DNA of 53,965 nucleotides from DATKXO01 sp035528995 (lineage in GTDB: Bacteria > Planctomycetota > Phycisphaerae > UBA1845): positions 1 through 53,965 of the forward strand of contig DATKXO010000200.1 of NCBI GenBank assembly GCA_035528995.1, read 5' to 3'. Under the pieces are notes generated by a model. That model ran no database searches and was not told the DNA's origin. It saw nothing but the letters and a program-made list of their open reading frames with translations. Numbering within the stretch: position 1 is the stretch's first letter; each line of letters starts with the position of its first letter. Below are positions 43,494 through 50,919 of the stretch, one piece after another. Both the position numbers and the translations under genes were made by a program.

Positions 43494-44085
43494 CCGGCAC
43501 CGCCTTGGGTTTCGTGGCCCACAACGCCCAGATCACCCAGAAGAGAATCGCCAAGAAGATGAAGATCGCCTGCCACACGTCCACGTGCATCATGTGAAAC
43601 AGCTTCGGGTACCAGATGCCGACGAAAAACAGGCTGGCGATGCGCACCAGGTTGAGCGTCAGCAGCGTGACCGTCCCGATGAGCATGCCCCACACCTTCG
43701 ACAGAACCGGCGCCGGAAACGCGACCACGCCGGCCAGGAAGATCGCCGCCGGCTCGATCGCGTCGCACCCGCGGGCGATCTCGATCGAGAACGCCGGCGA
43801 CGAGACCGTGATCCCGGTCGCCTGCGCGTTGTGGCCGAAGATGCGGATCAGCCACGCGCCGGCCCCCGCGTTCGCCTCCAGATACGAGGGGAACAGGTTG
43901 TCCTTGACCGTGCCGGTGGCCCACAACGCCTCGAAGATACCCATCAACACCGCGAAGACCACCACGAACCGGATCACCGGCCACTTGCCCCGGAACCAGC
44001 CCGCGCCCTTGCCGGCGTCGCCCGGCGCAGGTGAAGCTCCGGCATCCTTCGCCTGCTTTGACGGTCTTTTCGCTCGCTTGGTCAC
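43468..44085 (-). CDS. Exosortase/archaeosortase family (XrtH-like) transpeptidase
   Basis: A 205-residue membrane protein with about six helices. The family's catalytic triad is visible: Cys in SIEIARGCDAIEPAAI, Arg in LLTLNLVRIASLFFVG, and His in FHMMHVDVWQAIF. Exosortases cleave C-terminal PEP-CTERM-like sorting signals and transfer the protein. The arrangement, with a co-translated membrane partner, resembles the XrtH branch whose targets carry an IPTLSEW-type signal. I did not find a target protein with such a tail in this window. The first 35 residues are basic and cytoplasmic. Confidence 0.83.
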   Translation of the reverse strand: MTKRAKRPSKQAKDAGASPAPGDAGKGAGWFRGKWPVIRFVVVFAVLMGIFEALWATGTVKDNLFPSYLEANAGAGAWLIRIFGHNAQATGITVSSPAFSIEIARGCDAIEPAAIFLAGVVAFPAPVLSKVWGMLIGTVTLLTLNLVRIASLFFVGIWYPKLFHMMHVDVWQAIFIFLAILFWVIWALWATKPKAVPDASSPATA

Positions 44086-44213
44086 GCGCAGACTCGCAAG
44101 AACTTTTTAACAACCCCGTGCTGCAATCTGGCAGTTGTTCCCGCTTCGCCAAGGCTACCGCATCGTGAACTTCGCCGCAAACCTGATACCAGTTCCAGGA
44201 TGACTCTGCCGTT

Positions 44214-44430
44214 TCCCGAGCCGCGAGCTTCAGCTCGCGCGGCCTGTGCAGCCCCGGACACGCCCACTCGCGGGACACCCAATCGGCATAATCAAACTGT
44301 GGTCGGGTGCCATGCTCACGCTCGCATGACCATGTTCGACGCAGGGTGCCACGGGCGGCTCGTCCGCCCGTGCGGTCTCCCGGGCGAGAGCCGTAGGTGG
44401 GTGGAGCGAAGCGCAACCCACCACCTGACT
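44214..44430. repeat. Composite repeat, right of the exosortase pair
   Basis: Contains GTTTCCCGAGCCGCGAGCTTCAGCTCGC (palindrome copy C, 44223-44238), then GACACGCC-ACTCGCG and ATCGGCATAATCAAA, a CACGGGCGG/CCGCCCGTG hairpin at 44350-44372, and the GGTGGGTGGAGCGAAGCGCAACCCACC palindrome at 44396-44422 ending ACCTGACT. Three of these blocks occur in the same order and orientation at 42640-42792, on the other side of the exosortase genes. Confidence 0.65.
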
Positions 44431-44465
44431 AACGAGGCGTGCTGCTTAGACCCTCCTTGGCCCGC

Positions 44466-45347
44466 TCACGCCCCGCGTTCCCGACGAATCGCGTAAGCCA
44501 TGGCCACCGCCTCGCGCGACGCCCGCACGTCGTGCACCCGCAGAATCGATGCCCCACCCAGCACGGCCGCCGTGACGCACGCCAGCGAGCCGGCCAGTCG
44601 GTCCGCCGCAACCTCCACACCGGTCACCCGTCCGACGAAGCTCTTCCGCGACGCGCCCACCATCAGCGGCACGCCCAGCGACGCGAACGCCGACAACCGC
44701 CGCAGCAGCGTCAGGTTGTGCTCGGCCGTCTTGCCGAAGCCCAGACCGGGGTCCGCGATGATGCGCTGCCGCGAGATACCGCAACCGATGGCGAACTCGA
44801 TCCGGTCCCGGAGGAAATCGACGATCTCCCCGACCACGTCGTCGTACACCGGCCCGCCACCGGCCGTCTGCATCGTCCTCGGCATCCCCCGCATGTGCAT
44901 CAGCACCACGCCCGCCCCGCGCTCCGCGATCAGCTCGCCCATCTGGCCGTCGGTGCGCAGGGCCGACACGTCGTTGGCCAGATCCGCCCCCGCGTCAATC
45001 GCCGCGCGGGCCACCTCGGCGCTCTGCGTGTCCATGGACAGCAGCACGTCCGCGTGGGCGGCTCGAATCGCTGCGATGACCGGCACGGCCCGCGCGATCT
45101 GGTCCGTCGTGGAAACGGCGTCGGAGCCCGGCCGGGTGGACTCCGGCCCGACGTCGATCAGGTCGGCCCCCTCGGCCACCATCCGGGCGGCATGTTCGAC
45201 GGCCGCGCCCGGCTCGATGAACCGCCCTCCGTCGCTGAACGAGTCAGGCGTGACGTTGACCACGCCCATGATCGCCGGCGCACGCGCACCGCTGACGACG
45301 TCGTGCAGAAGATCGTCCAGCCGCCTGCTCTTGCTCATCACGGACAT
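44466..45347 (-). CDS. folP: Dihydropteroate synthase
   Basis: A 293-residue FolP, joining dihydropterin pyrophosphate with 4-aminobenzoate in folate synthesis. Signatures are IMGVVNVTPDSFSDGGRF, the substrate loop ESTRPGSDAV, MDTQSAEVARAAIDAGADLANDVSAL, the pterin-binding DPGLGFGKT and the C-terminal GASRKSFVGR and VHDVRASREAV. ATG 45347 is used; an in-frame ATG 9 bases on is equally possible. It shares its strand with the TIM-barrel gene but is separated from it by about 215 bases that include palindrome copy D. This is the classical sulfonamide target enzyme. Confidence 0.94.
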   Translation of the reverse strand: MSVMSKSRRLDDLLHDVVSGARAPAIMGVVNVTPDSFSDGGRFIEPGAAVEHAARMVAEGADLIDVGPESTRPGSDAVSTTDQIARAVPVIAAIRAAHADVLLSMDTQSAEVARAAIDAGADLANDVSALRTDGQMGELIAERGAGVVLMHMRGMPRTMQTAGGGPVYDDVVGEIVDFLRDRIEFAIGCGISRQRIIADPGLGFGKTAEHNLTLLRRLSAFASLGVPLMVGASRKSFVGRVTGVEVAADRLAGSLACVTAAVLGGASILRVHDVRASREAVAMAYAIRRERGA

Positions 45348-45473
45348 CAGGTCATCGTGCTCGTCGTGTCACCACTCTGGCACATCTGAACGGCTCCGCC
45401 CTCGCCAGCCCCACGTAAGTGGGCCGGCCCCACGCTAGTGTAGTGTTTCACTGATATTGCATCGCCACGAGCC

Positions 45474-45489
45474 GCGAACTTCAGTTCGC
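45474..45489. repeat. GCGAACTTCAGTTCGC palindrome, copy D
   Basis: A 16-base hairpin within GAGCCGCGAACTTCAGTTCGCGCGGAC, in the roughly 215-base gap between the folP start and the TIM-barrel gene end. The same gap carries CTAGTGTAGTGTTTCAC and a matching ...GAGACACTGCACTAG near 45555, two arms of a loose inverted repeat around the palindrome. Confidence 0.7.
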
Positions 45490-45561
45490 GCGGACGCCAG
45501 AACGGCGCTGACGCCCCGGATTCGCGTCGATCGAACGACGCGGTAATCCTGAGACACTGCA

Positions 45562-46302
45562 CTAGTGCGCCGCCCGCACGGGGAATCGCTCCAGCATGCG
45601 GGTTGCCTCGTTCGGCTCACCCCCGCACACCACCGGCCCGGCGTACAGGACTTCCCGCAGGGCGGCCGCGATATCATTCAGCTCCGCCTCACTCTCGCCA
45701 CCGAGACGCACGCAACCGATCCGGTGCCTCAACGTGCCAATCCAGTCCAGCGGCCGACCGATGCGGGCCACGTCGGCCAGATTCAAACAGGCCGCGAAGC
45801 ACGGCGAGTTGATTCGATCCAGCAGGTCGCGCAGCTCGACGGGCGAAAGCAGGAAGCCGTCCGCCGCCGCCTCGACTCCCACCGACACGCCACTCGACTC
45901 CATCGGCAGGCGAAGCGCAATCAGAGCCTCGTGCGTTCTCCACAGCGCGTCGGCGTAGGAAGCCACTTCCGCGTCTTGCCCACCCGCCGCGTTGTGGGCC
46001 GGCCTGACGGTCGCAATCGCGCCGCCCGCATCGGCGATCCAACCCAGCGAGGACGCCAGGTTCTCCGTCGCCGGTTCCGGCCAGCCGTCTGTCTTGCGTG
46101 TGCGCGGTCCGATCAGCCCATCCCGCCAACGCACCACGACCGGGCGCAGGCCGCGTTGCGAAGCCTGTGATATCCTGTCCGGCCCCGCGCCGGCCGGAAC
46201 GTCGATCGCCTCGAACCCGGCCGCCAGCGCGGCGTCCAGACAACCGGCCCATGTGTCGGCCGACTGCGCCGTTGCGTCGTCGATAGCCAGAACGTGTCGC
46301 AA
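45562..46302 (-). CDS. TIM-barrel sugar-phosphate isomerase/epimerase-like protein, degenerate
   Basis: A 246-residue protein resembling the AP-endonuclease-2/xylose-isomerase-like TIM barrel. Segments GFEAIDVPA, SLGWIADAGGAIATV and VGVEAAADGFLLSPVELRDLLDRI match barrel strands, and SPCFAACLNLADVARIG occupies the place of the usual Asp-x-x-His metal site, but His and several acidic ligands are missing. It is therefore probably not a canonical metal isomerase. The TTG start (46302) is supported by GGAGG 6 bases upstream and a TATAAT -10 at 46332-46327. It is divergent from mutL. Function unknown. Confidence 0.65.
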   Translation of the reverse strand: MRHVLAIDDATAQSADTWAGCLDAALAAGFEAIDVPAGAGPDRISQASQRGLRPVVVRWRDGLIGPRTRKTDGWPEPATENLASSLGWIADAGGAIATVRPAHNAAGGQDAEVASYADALWRTHEALIALRLPMESSGVSVGVEAAADGFLLSPVELRDLLDRINSPCFAACLNLADVARIGRPLDWIGTLRHRIGCVRLGGESEAELNDIAAALREVLYAGPVVCGGEPNEATRMLERFPVRAAH

Positions 46303-46326
46303 AGTTTGCCTCCGCCAGTGCGTCGA

Positions 46327-46332
46327 ATTATA
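46327..46332 (-). promoter_or_regulatory. TATAAT -10 of the TIM-barrel gene
   Basis: A consensus TATAAT on the minus strand sits 24 bases before the TTG start, leaving a short leader that contains the GGAGG site. No clear -35 is visible at 17-base spacing. Confidence 0.45.
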
Positions 46333-46413
46333 CTCGCGTTGCACCGCTTGGCGATGCGCCGGCTGTCGCCGCGTTGATCGATCGAAGATGCCCCGCCGCG
46401 TACGGATTCTACC

Positions 46414-48357
46414 GTGGCCCAGATTCACGTTCTGCCCGACCTCCTGGTGAACAAGATCGCCGCCGGCGAAGTGGTCGAGCGACCCGCCAGCGTCGTCAAG
46501 GAACTGCTCGAGAACGCCGTTGACGGCGGCGCCGGGCACATCGAGGTGATGGTCGAGGAGGGCGGGCGACGCCTGATCCGCGTGGCGGACGACGGATCGG
46601 GCATGTCCCCCGACCAGTTGCGCCTGGCCGTCATGCCCCACGCCACCAGCAAGATCACCATCGAGGAGGACCTGTACCACATCGGCACCCTGGGCTTTCG
46701 CGGTGAGGCCCTGGCCAGCATCGGGGCCGTCTCCCGGCTGCGACTGGTATCGCGACCCCACGACTCGGACGAGGGCGGTGAGATCCGAGTGGCCGGTGAG
46801 CAGATCGAGAGCTGCAGCGCGGCCGGCTGTCCGCCGGGGACGACCGTCGAGGTGCGCGACCTGTTTTTCAACGTGCCGGCCAGGCGCAAGTTTCTGCGCA
46901 CGACGGCCACCGAGACCGGCCACGTCAACGAGCAGACCACGCGGATCGCACTGGCCCGTCCGGACATCGGCCTGGAGCTGTCCACGCCCAAACGCGTCAC
47001 CCATCGGCTGCCGCCCGACCAGTCGCGGCTCGATCGGATCGGCGAGCTGTTCGGCCCGGAGCTGGCCGAGGAGCTGATCGTGATCCGGCGCGACGAGCGC
47101 GGCCTGGACATCGAGGCCTACGCCGCGCCGCCGGCCCGGTCGCGCTCGACGGCGGCCGGGCAGTACATCTTCGTCAACGGGCGTTACATCCGCGACCGCG
47201 TGATCAACTACGCGATCCGCGAGGCCTACCGGGGTCTGATGGAGCACGACCGGTACCCCGTTGTCTTTCTGTTTCTGACAATCGATCCTGAGGCCGTCGA
47301 CGCCAACGTACATCCCACCAAGATCGAGGTGCGCTGGCAGGACGCCAACCTGATCCGCTCGCAGGTGCTCAGTGCGTTTCGCGAGACCCTGCTGCGCAGC
47401 GACCTGACGCCGGCCCTGCGCACCGACCGGCCGGGCTCGCGCATCGACGCCGGACAGCGCGAGGAGATCCGCCGTCGAATGGCCGAGGAGTTCAAGAGCG
47501 CCGCGCCGGTCAGCGCGGAATCGTCGCGGGCGTTTTACCCGGCCGTGGCCCCCAGCGAGGGCCGGGGCTCCGCGCCGGGCGGTCCGCCCCTGGGTCGCGG
47601 GTCCGGGCCGCCGGGGCAGGGGCCGGCGGACCTGGAGCGTGCGGCCGAGGCGCTGTGGCAGTCGCTGTACCCTCCACCCGGTGACACCATCGTGTCACCG
47701 GCTGACGATACCGGTGCGATGCCTGCGGCCCCTGACGAGTCGTTGCGGGCGGGTGAACCCGCCTCGTCGCGGGCCGGGGAGTCCGGGCCGCGGCGGGCCA
47801 TCCAGCTGCATAACACCTACCTGGTCAGCGAGACCGAGGACGGGCTGATCATCATCGACCAGCACGCCCTGCACGAGCGGGTGATCTACGAGCAGCTTCG
47901 ACGGCGGCTGACCAGCGGGCCGTTGGAATCGCAACGGCTGCTGCTGCCCGAGACTTTGGAGGCCACGGCGCATCAGATGGCCCTGCTGCAGAACCACGCC
48001 GACCTGCTGCACAAGCTGGGCATCGAGGTGACACCGTTCGGCACGGGGGCGGTCGCGGTTCAGTCGTTCCCGGCGCTGCTGGTCAATGCTGACGTGCGCG
48101 GTTTTCTGCGCGATCTGATCGACAAGCTCGACGAGAAAGGCGACGCGGCACACACCGAAGAGGTCATCCACGAGCTGCTGGACATGATGGCCTGCAAGGC
48201 GGCGGTCAAGGCCGGCGATCCGCTGACGCCGGATGAGATCGACGCGCTGATCGCGGCCAAGGACCTGATCGACAAGTCCAGCAACTGCCCGCATGGGCGG
48301 CCGACGACGCTGCGAATGAACCTGCGCGACCTGGAACGGCAATTCAAACGCACCTAG
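46414..48357 (+). CDS. mutL: DNA mismatch repair endonuclease MutL
   Basis: A 647-residue MutL. The N-terminal GHKL ATPase motifs are VNKIAAGEVVERPASVVKELLENAVDGGA, VADDGSGM, HATSKI and TLGFRGEALASIGAV. The linker (about 355-470) is Pro/Gly/Ser-rich. The C-terminal endonuclease signature DQHALHERVIYE matches DQHA(x)2E(x)4E, with ACKAAVKAGDPLT and CPHGRPT metal motifs, so it should nick DNA itself, as expected in bacteria without MutH. The start is GTG 46414, which lacks a strong ribosome site. mutS is not in the window. Confidence 0.94.
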   Translation: MAQIHVLPDLLVNKIAAGEVVERPASVVKELLENAVDGGAGHIEVMVEEGGRRLIRVADDGSGMSPDQLRLAVMPHATSKITIEEDLYHIGTLGFRGEALASIGAVSRLRLVSRPHDSDEGGEIRVAGEQIESCSAAGCPPGTTVEVRDLFFNVPARRKFLRTTATETGHVNEQTTRIALARPDIGLELSTPKRVTHRLPPDQSRLDRIGELFGPELAEELIVIRRDERGLDIEAYAAPPARSRSTAAGQYIFVNGRYIRDRVINYAIREAYRGLMEHDRYPVVFLFLTIDPEAVDANVHPTKIEVRWQDANLIRSQVLSAFRETLLRSDLTPALRTDRPGSRIDAGQREEIRRRMAEEFKSAAPVSAESSRAFYPAVAPSEGRGSAPGGPPLGRGSGPPGQGPADLERAAEALWQSLYPPPGDTIVSPADDTGAMPAAPDESLRAGEPASSRAGESGPRRAIQLHNTYLVSETEDGLIIIDQHALHERVIYEQLRRRLTSGPLESQRLLLPETLEATAHQMALLQNHADLLHKLGIEVTPFGTGAVAVQSFPALLVNADVRGFLRDLIDKLDEKGDAAHTEEVIHELLDMMACKAAVKAGDPLTPDEIDALIAAKDLIDKSSNCPHGRPTTLRMNLRDLERQFKRT

Positions 48358-48886
48358 AGCCGGATTGGCAGGACGAGTCCCGCGGGGCTCGCGGCTTAAA
48401 TGTCTACGTAATAGTGGGTTATCCTCCTGTCTGCGGCTTCTGGTTTCGTCGCTAAGCCGGCATCCGGTGCATCTCACGGTGCGGCTCGAACCGGCCGCTG
48501 GTCTATCCCCGGCGCTGTTCACCACGCAGTGGCCGAGGCTCGGATGACCTTGTCTGCCCGGGGCCGGCATGCGTGCCACGGCGCTGCGGCCACGTGGGCT
48601 GGGCTCGGTGCCCGCGGTCTCTCCATGTATATAACTTGGCGCCCGATCACCTTCAGGGGGTGCGGATTGCGGAAAACGGGGTTTTTGGTGCGAAAAAGCG
48701 GGCATAGAAGTGAGAATTGAGAAGTGAGACGTGGGAGACGGGGAGGGCGAACAGGCGGCCGGCGGGGTGACCGGGGTGGAGGGGCTGGCGGCGGATGGCG
48801 ATCCGGTGTCGAAAAACGGCTTGATCCACGGAGGACACAGAAGACATAGATATTGGGATGCGGAAGTCGGGGTCGAAAAACGGCTT
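48358..48886. other. Intergenic region leading to the repeat array
   Basis: No gene is supported. A GACGAGTCCCGCGGGGCTCG hairpin lies just after mutL. A 20-base direct repeat (GTCGAAAAACGGCTTGATCC) occurs at 48808-48827 and 48872-48891. Between them a GGAGGACACAGAAGACAT string reads on the minus strand as the SSVSSVD tail common near such repeats. The base composition falls towards AT here, marking the edge of the accessory region. Confidence 0.5.
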
Positions 48887-48920
48887 GATCCGCAGATTTC
48901 GCAGATTTGCGCAGATTTTT
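48887..48920. repeat. GCAGATTT repeat, copy 1
   Basis: GATCCGCAGATTTCGCAGATTTGCGCAGATTTTT: three GCAGATT units. On the minus strand it overlaps the 3' end of the truncated GxxExxY fragment. About 100 bases downstream of the motif are shared with the region beyond copy 2. Confidence 0.75.
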
Positions 48921-49009
48921 CTTGAAAGGACAAGGCGCCTGTGCTGGAGAGATTCTGCGCCGAAGTTGATGAGCAAATTGAGGTCGAGGCTGGGCGCCTT
49001 GATGGCCAA
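48917..49009 (-). pseudogene. Truncated second copy of a GxxExxY-type gene (C-terminus)
   Basis: About 31 codons (LDLNLLINFGAESLQHRRLVLSRK) match the C-terminus of the intact gene at 49070-49486 (LDVGLLINFGTESLQHKRLVLSRK) almost residue for residue. The N-terminal two-thirds is absent, so this is a partial tandem duplicate. The DNA identity continues through the adjoining GCAGATTT repeat, suggesting that gene end and repeat were duplicated as a unit. Confidence 0.75.
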
Positions 49010-49069
49010 TTCAGTAACCGAGATTCATTCCCGGTCTGCAGAGTCGGCGGGGTCTGCGGGGGAGAAAAG

Positions 49070-49486
49070 TCAATCCGCAGATTTCGCAGATTTGCGCAGA
49101 TTTTTTCTTGAAAGGACGAGGCGCTTGTGCTGGAGAGATTCTGTGCCGAAGTTGATGAGCAGGCCGACGTCGAGGCCGGTTGCCTTCAGGTAGTTGATTA
49201 CCTGGGCCTCGTGGACACCCGAGAGCTTGCTGACGGCTTTGACTTCGACGATGACGGAGTCGAAGCATACGAGGTCGGCACGGTAGTCGCACGCCAGCCG
49301 CTGGCCCTTGTAGAGGACGGGCAGTCCGACCTCGCGGGCATGGGGAATGTCGCGTGTCTTCAGTTCGATGGCCAGGGCTTCCTGGTATACGGCCTCGAGG
49401 AAGCCGTGGCCGAGTTGACGGTGGACCTCCATGGCTGCACCGATGATGGCGTAGGTTCGCGGGTCTCGTTGATTGGCTTCGTTCAT
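49070..49486 (-). CDS. GxxExxY protein, PDDEXK-like nuclease fold
   Basis: A 138-residue member of the GxxExxY family (PDDEXK_3 superfamily). The name-giving motif is LGHGFLEAVYQEAL. The nuclease-like core is ACDYRADLVCFDSVIVEVKAV, giving the Asp-...-Glu-Val-Lys pattern. The C-terminus LLINFGTESLQHKRLVLSRK is the family end. The final residues (NLRKSAKSAD) are read from the GCAGATTT repeat itself, in which the stop codon lies. ATG 49486 has GAGG about 9 bases upstream. Function of the family is unknown; it is usually a lone gene beside such repeats. A truncated tandem copy follows. Confidence 0.88.
   Translation of the reverse strand: MNEANQRDPRTYAIIGAAMEVHRQLGHGFLEAVYQEALAIELKTRDIPHAREVGLPVLYKGQRLACDYRADLVCFDSVIVEVKAVSKLSGVHEAQVINYLKATGLDVGLLINFGTESLQHKRLVLSRKNLRKSAKSAD
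49072..49106. repeat. GCAGATTT repeat, copy 2
   Basis: AATCCGCAGATTTCGCAGATTTGCGCAGATTTTTT (starting AATCC at 49072). It contains the 3' end of the intact GxxExxY gene. It is preceded by TCTGCAGAGTCGGCGGGGTCTGCGGG, also found before copy 4. Confidence 0.75.
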
Positions 49487-49557
49487 CTTACTCATCCTCA
49501 AGTGATCGTGGTCAGCGCGCTGTGCCAGCGAAGAGCCTCATGCGTGAAAACAGCCTT

Positions 49558-49587
49558 ATCCGCAGATTTCGCAGATTTGCGCAGATT
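49558..49587. repeat. GCAGATTT repeat, copy 3
   Basis: ATCCGCAGATTTCGCAGATTTGCGCAGATT, followed by AAAAGCCAGGCAACTTGTTGG, which is shared with copy 4. On the minus strand it begins at the stop of the NKLPGF-tail fragment at 49586-49642. Confidence 0.75.
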
Positions 49588-49642
49588 AAAAGCCAGGCAA
49601 CTTGTTGGATCGGTCGACGATGAGCGGTTCATCCTCGTCCAT
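49586..49642 (-). pseudogene. C-terminal gene fragment ending NKLPGF, copy a
   Basis: The last 18 codons (MDEDEPLIVDRSNKLPGF) before a TAA align without gaps with the fragment at 50024-50080 (MLKDALFPIDQANKLPGF). I do not recognise the family. The rest of the gene is not visible upstream; the fragment directly follows a formylglycine-enzyme-like fragment and directly precedes GCAGATTT copy 3. Confidence 0.4.
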
Positions 49643-49712
49643 TTCCACGTGCCGCGTTGGGCGGCGCCCTCCAAACCCCCGACCGCGGGTAAGAGGCAGA
49701 AAGGCTGAAGGG

Positions 49713-49868
49713 TCAAGTCCCCGCCGCGACACGGAAACCGATGCCGTTGAAGCGGGAGCCAAAGCTGTACCACTCGGGATAGGCGGAACGGAAATCGCAG
49801 TCGCTGCCGTTCCGCGAGCCGCCGCGAGGAACATGGTACCCGGAATGGCCTTCGGTCGTCCATGGGCT
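49713..49868 (-). pseudogene. C-terminal fragment of a formylglycine-generating-enzyme-like (FGE/SUMF1) protein
   Basis: About 51 codons read SPWTTEGHSGYHVPRGGSRN and end RFNGIGFRVAAGT, the typical C-terminus of the FGE-sulfatase/SUMF1 fold (RGGSW-N-...-R-A-...-R-x-x-x-IGFR). The upstream nine-tenths of the domain, including the catalytic region, is missing. Almost every variable position in this stretch uses NNC codons (AAC, GGC, AGC, GAC, TGC, TTC), which would also fit a variable region of a diversity-generating retroelement, but high-GC codon bias alone could give that pattern. No reverse transcriptase is present. Confidence 0.6.
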
Positions 49869-49994
49869 GGCGTCGGTCGGAGCCGACACCTGGGGGCGGA
49901 GTCTGCATTCTGGCCGGGGCCGTGATGGGCTATCAGGCGATCTGCGTGCCTTGCTCGTCTGCGGAGTCGGCGATGTCTGCGGACGAGAGAAGTC

Positions 49995-50025
49995 AATCCG
50001 CAGATTTCGCAGATTTTCGCAGATT
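49995..50025. repeat. GCAGATTT repeat, copy 4
   Basis: AATCCGCAGATTTCGCAGATTTTCGCAGATT. Its left flank (TCTGCGGAGTCGGCGATGTCTGCGGACGAGAGAAGTC) matches that of copy 2, and its right flank (AAAAGCCAGGCAACTTGTTGG) matches that of copy 3, linking all the copies into one family. Confidence 0.75.
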
Positions 50026-50080
50026 AAAAGCCAGGCAACTTGTTGGCTTGGTCGATGGGAAACAGTGCATCCTTGAGCAT
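50024..50080 (-). pseudogene. C-terminal gene fragment ending NKLPGF, copy b
   Basis: Eighteen codons (MLKDALFPIDQANKLPGF) plus TAA, the counterpart of the fragment at 49586-49642. It overlaps the start of GCAGATTT copy 4. Upstream the frame continues as PHGAN and soon loses recognisable sequence. Confidence 0.4.
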
Positions 50081-50115
50081 ATTCGCGCCGTGCGGGGGGC
50101 GTTGGGCCAGACCGC

Positions 50116-50919
50116 TCACACACCGGTGTGTCGATCCGATTGTCGGTGGCGCCCATCCGGGGCTGGATGGGGCTCGTGCCTCTCGGAGTTCTCATGGGAA
50201 GCAGGTGCTTTTGGAGGTCGACCACCGTCATGCTTGCTCTGCCTCGGTAGAGACGCCAGGAAGTAGCGCAACGACGAATCGACGTCGCGAAATACCGGCA
50301 ACATGTTTCCAGGTTTCAGCCACGCTCTTCCCGTGTGCGTCGTGCCACGTTTGTCAAAGCGTCGGTTGATTCTGTAAGCCACTCGGTTCCAGTCTGCCGC
50401 CAGCTTATCCCGCCACCCACCGATCCGGAACGATTGGACATTGTATCCTGCGGCCTCAATATCCAAATACCGATCGGTCTCTACGGGCGGGAGTCGGAAG
50501 TGCTTCATGCACTTATCGTCGGATCGGATTTCAAACATGCCGACCATTCCCTTGCCAAGCTCGCCTCTAGTATGGACCACGTGTTCGTCGTCCATCGCAT
50601 AACGAGTCATTTCAATGCACATTGTGCCAGACCCGTCTTTGCAGACAAGGCGAAGCCACACTCTGACGTCATGGAGCGGAAGTCCGAGATTGTTGACCCA
50701 TACAGCGAACCGATGCGATTCGAGCAGCGGCTCGGCCGAATCCGCAGATCGACGCGCTTCACAGGTGGTATGCCCACTAGCCTTCAGAATGCGGAGGACG
50801 GACGCATTAGTGCGTCGGGCATTGACCCATGATATGAGTAGGGCTACGAAGGAAACGAAGAGGCTGACCGCACTGGCCGTCATTATCCAGTAGTGGAATA
50901 TGGTCAACTGATTTTCCAT
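50116..50919 (-). CDS. Hypothetical membrane-anchored protein (267 aa)
   Basis: I do not recognise this protein. It begins MENQLTIFHYW with a single strong membrane helix at about 11-32 (IMTASAVSLFVSFVALLISW), then a soluble region of about 200 residues (FAVWVNNLGLPLHDVRVWLRLVC ... GMVGMFEIRSDDKCMKHFRLPPVE), suggestive of a beta-rich domain. The C-terminus is polar and of low complexity. AGGAGG lies 6 bases before the ATG, a strong start. The start overlaps the last 16 bases of the truncated DUF4062 frame. Codon use is less GC-biased than in housekeeping genes, consistent with transfer. Confidence 0.7.
   Translation of the reverse strand: MENQLTIFHYWIMTASAVSLFVSFVALLISWVNARRTNASVLRILKASGHTTCEARRSADSAEPLLESHRFAVWVNNLGLPLHDVRVWLRLVCKDGSGTMCIEMTRYAMDDEHVVHTRGELGKGMVGMFEIRSDDKCMKHFRLPPVETDRYLDIEAAGYNVQSFRIGGWRDKLAADWNRVAYRINRRFDKRGTTHTGRAWLKPGNMLPVFRDVDSSLRYFLASLPRQSKHDGGRPPKAPASHENSERHEPHPAPDGRHRQSDRHTGV

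Noticed and set aside
42783..44085. Search for an exosortase target with a C-terminal sorting signal in the window
   Set aside because: The subtilase, the secreted hydrolase-like protein and the TolC-like protein lack the motif-helix-basic tail, so no target was called.
48887..50025. GCAGATTT repeats considered as a CRISPR array
   Set aside because: Four units with unequal spacing (185, 486 and 437 bases), variable spacers that contain genes, and no cas genes nearby.
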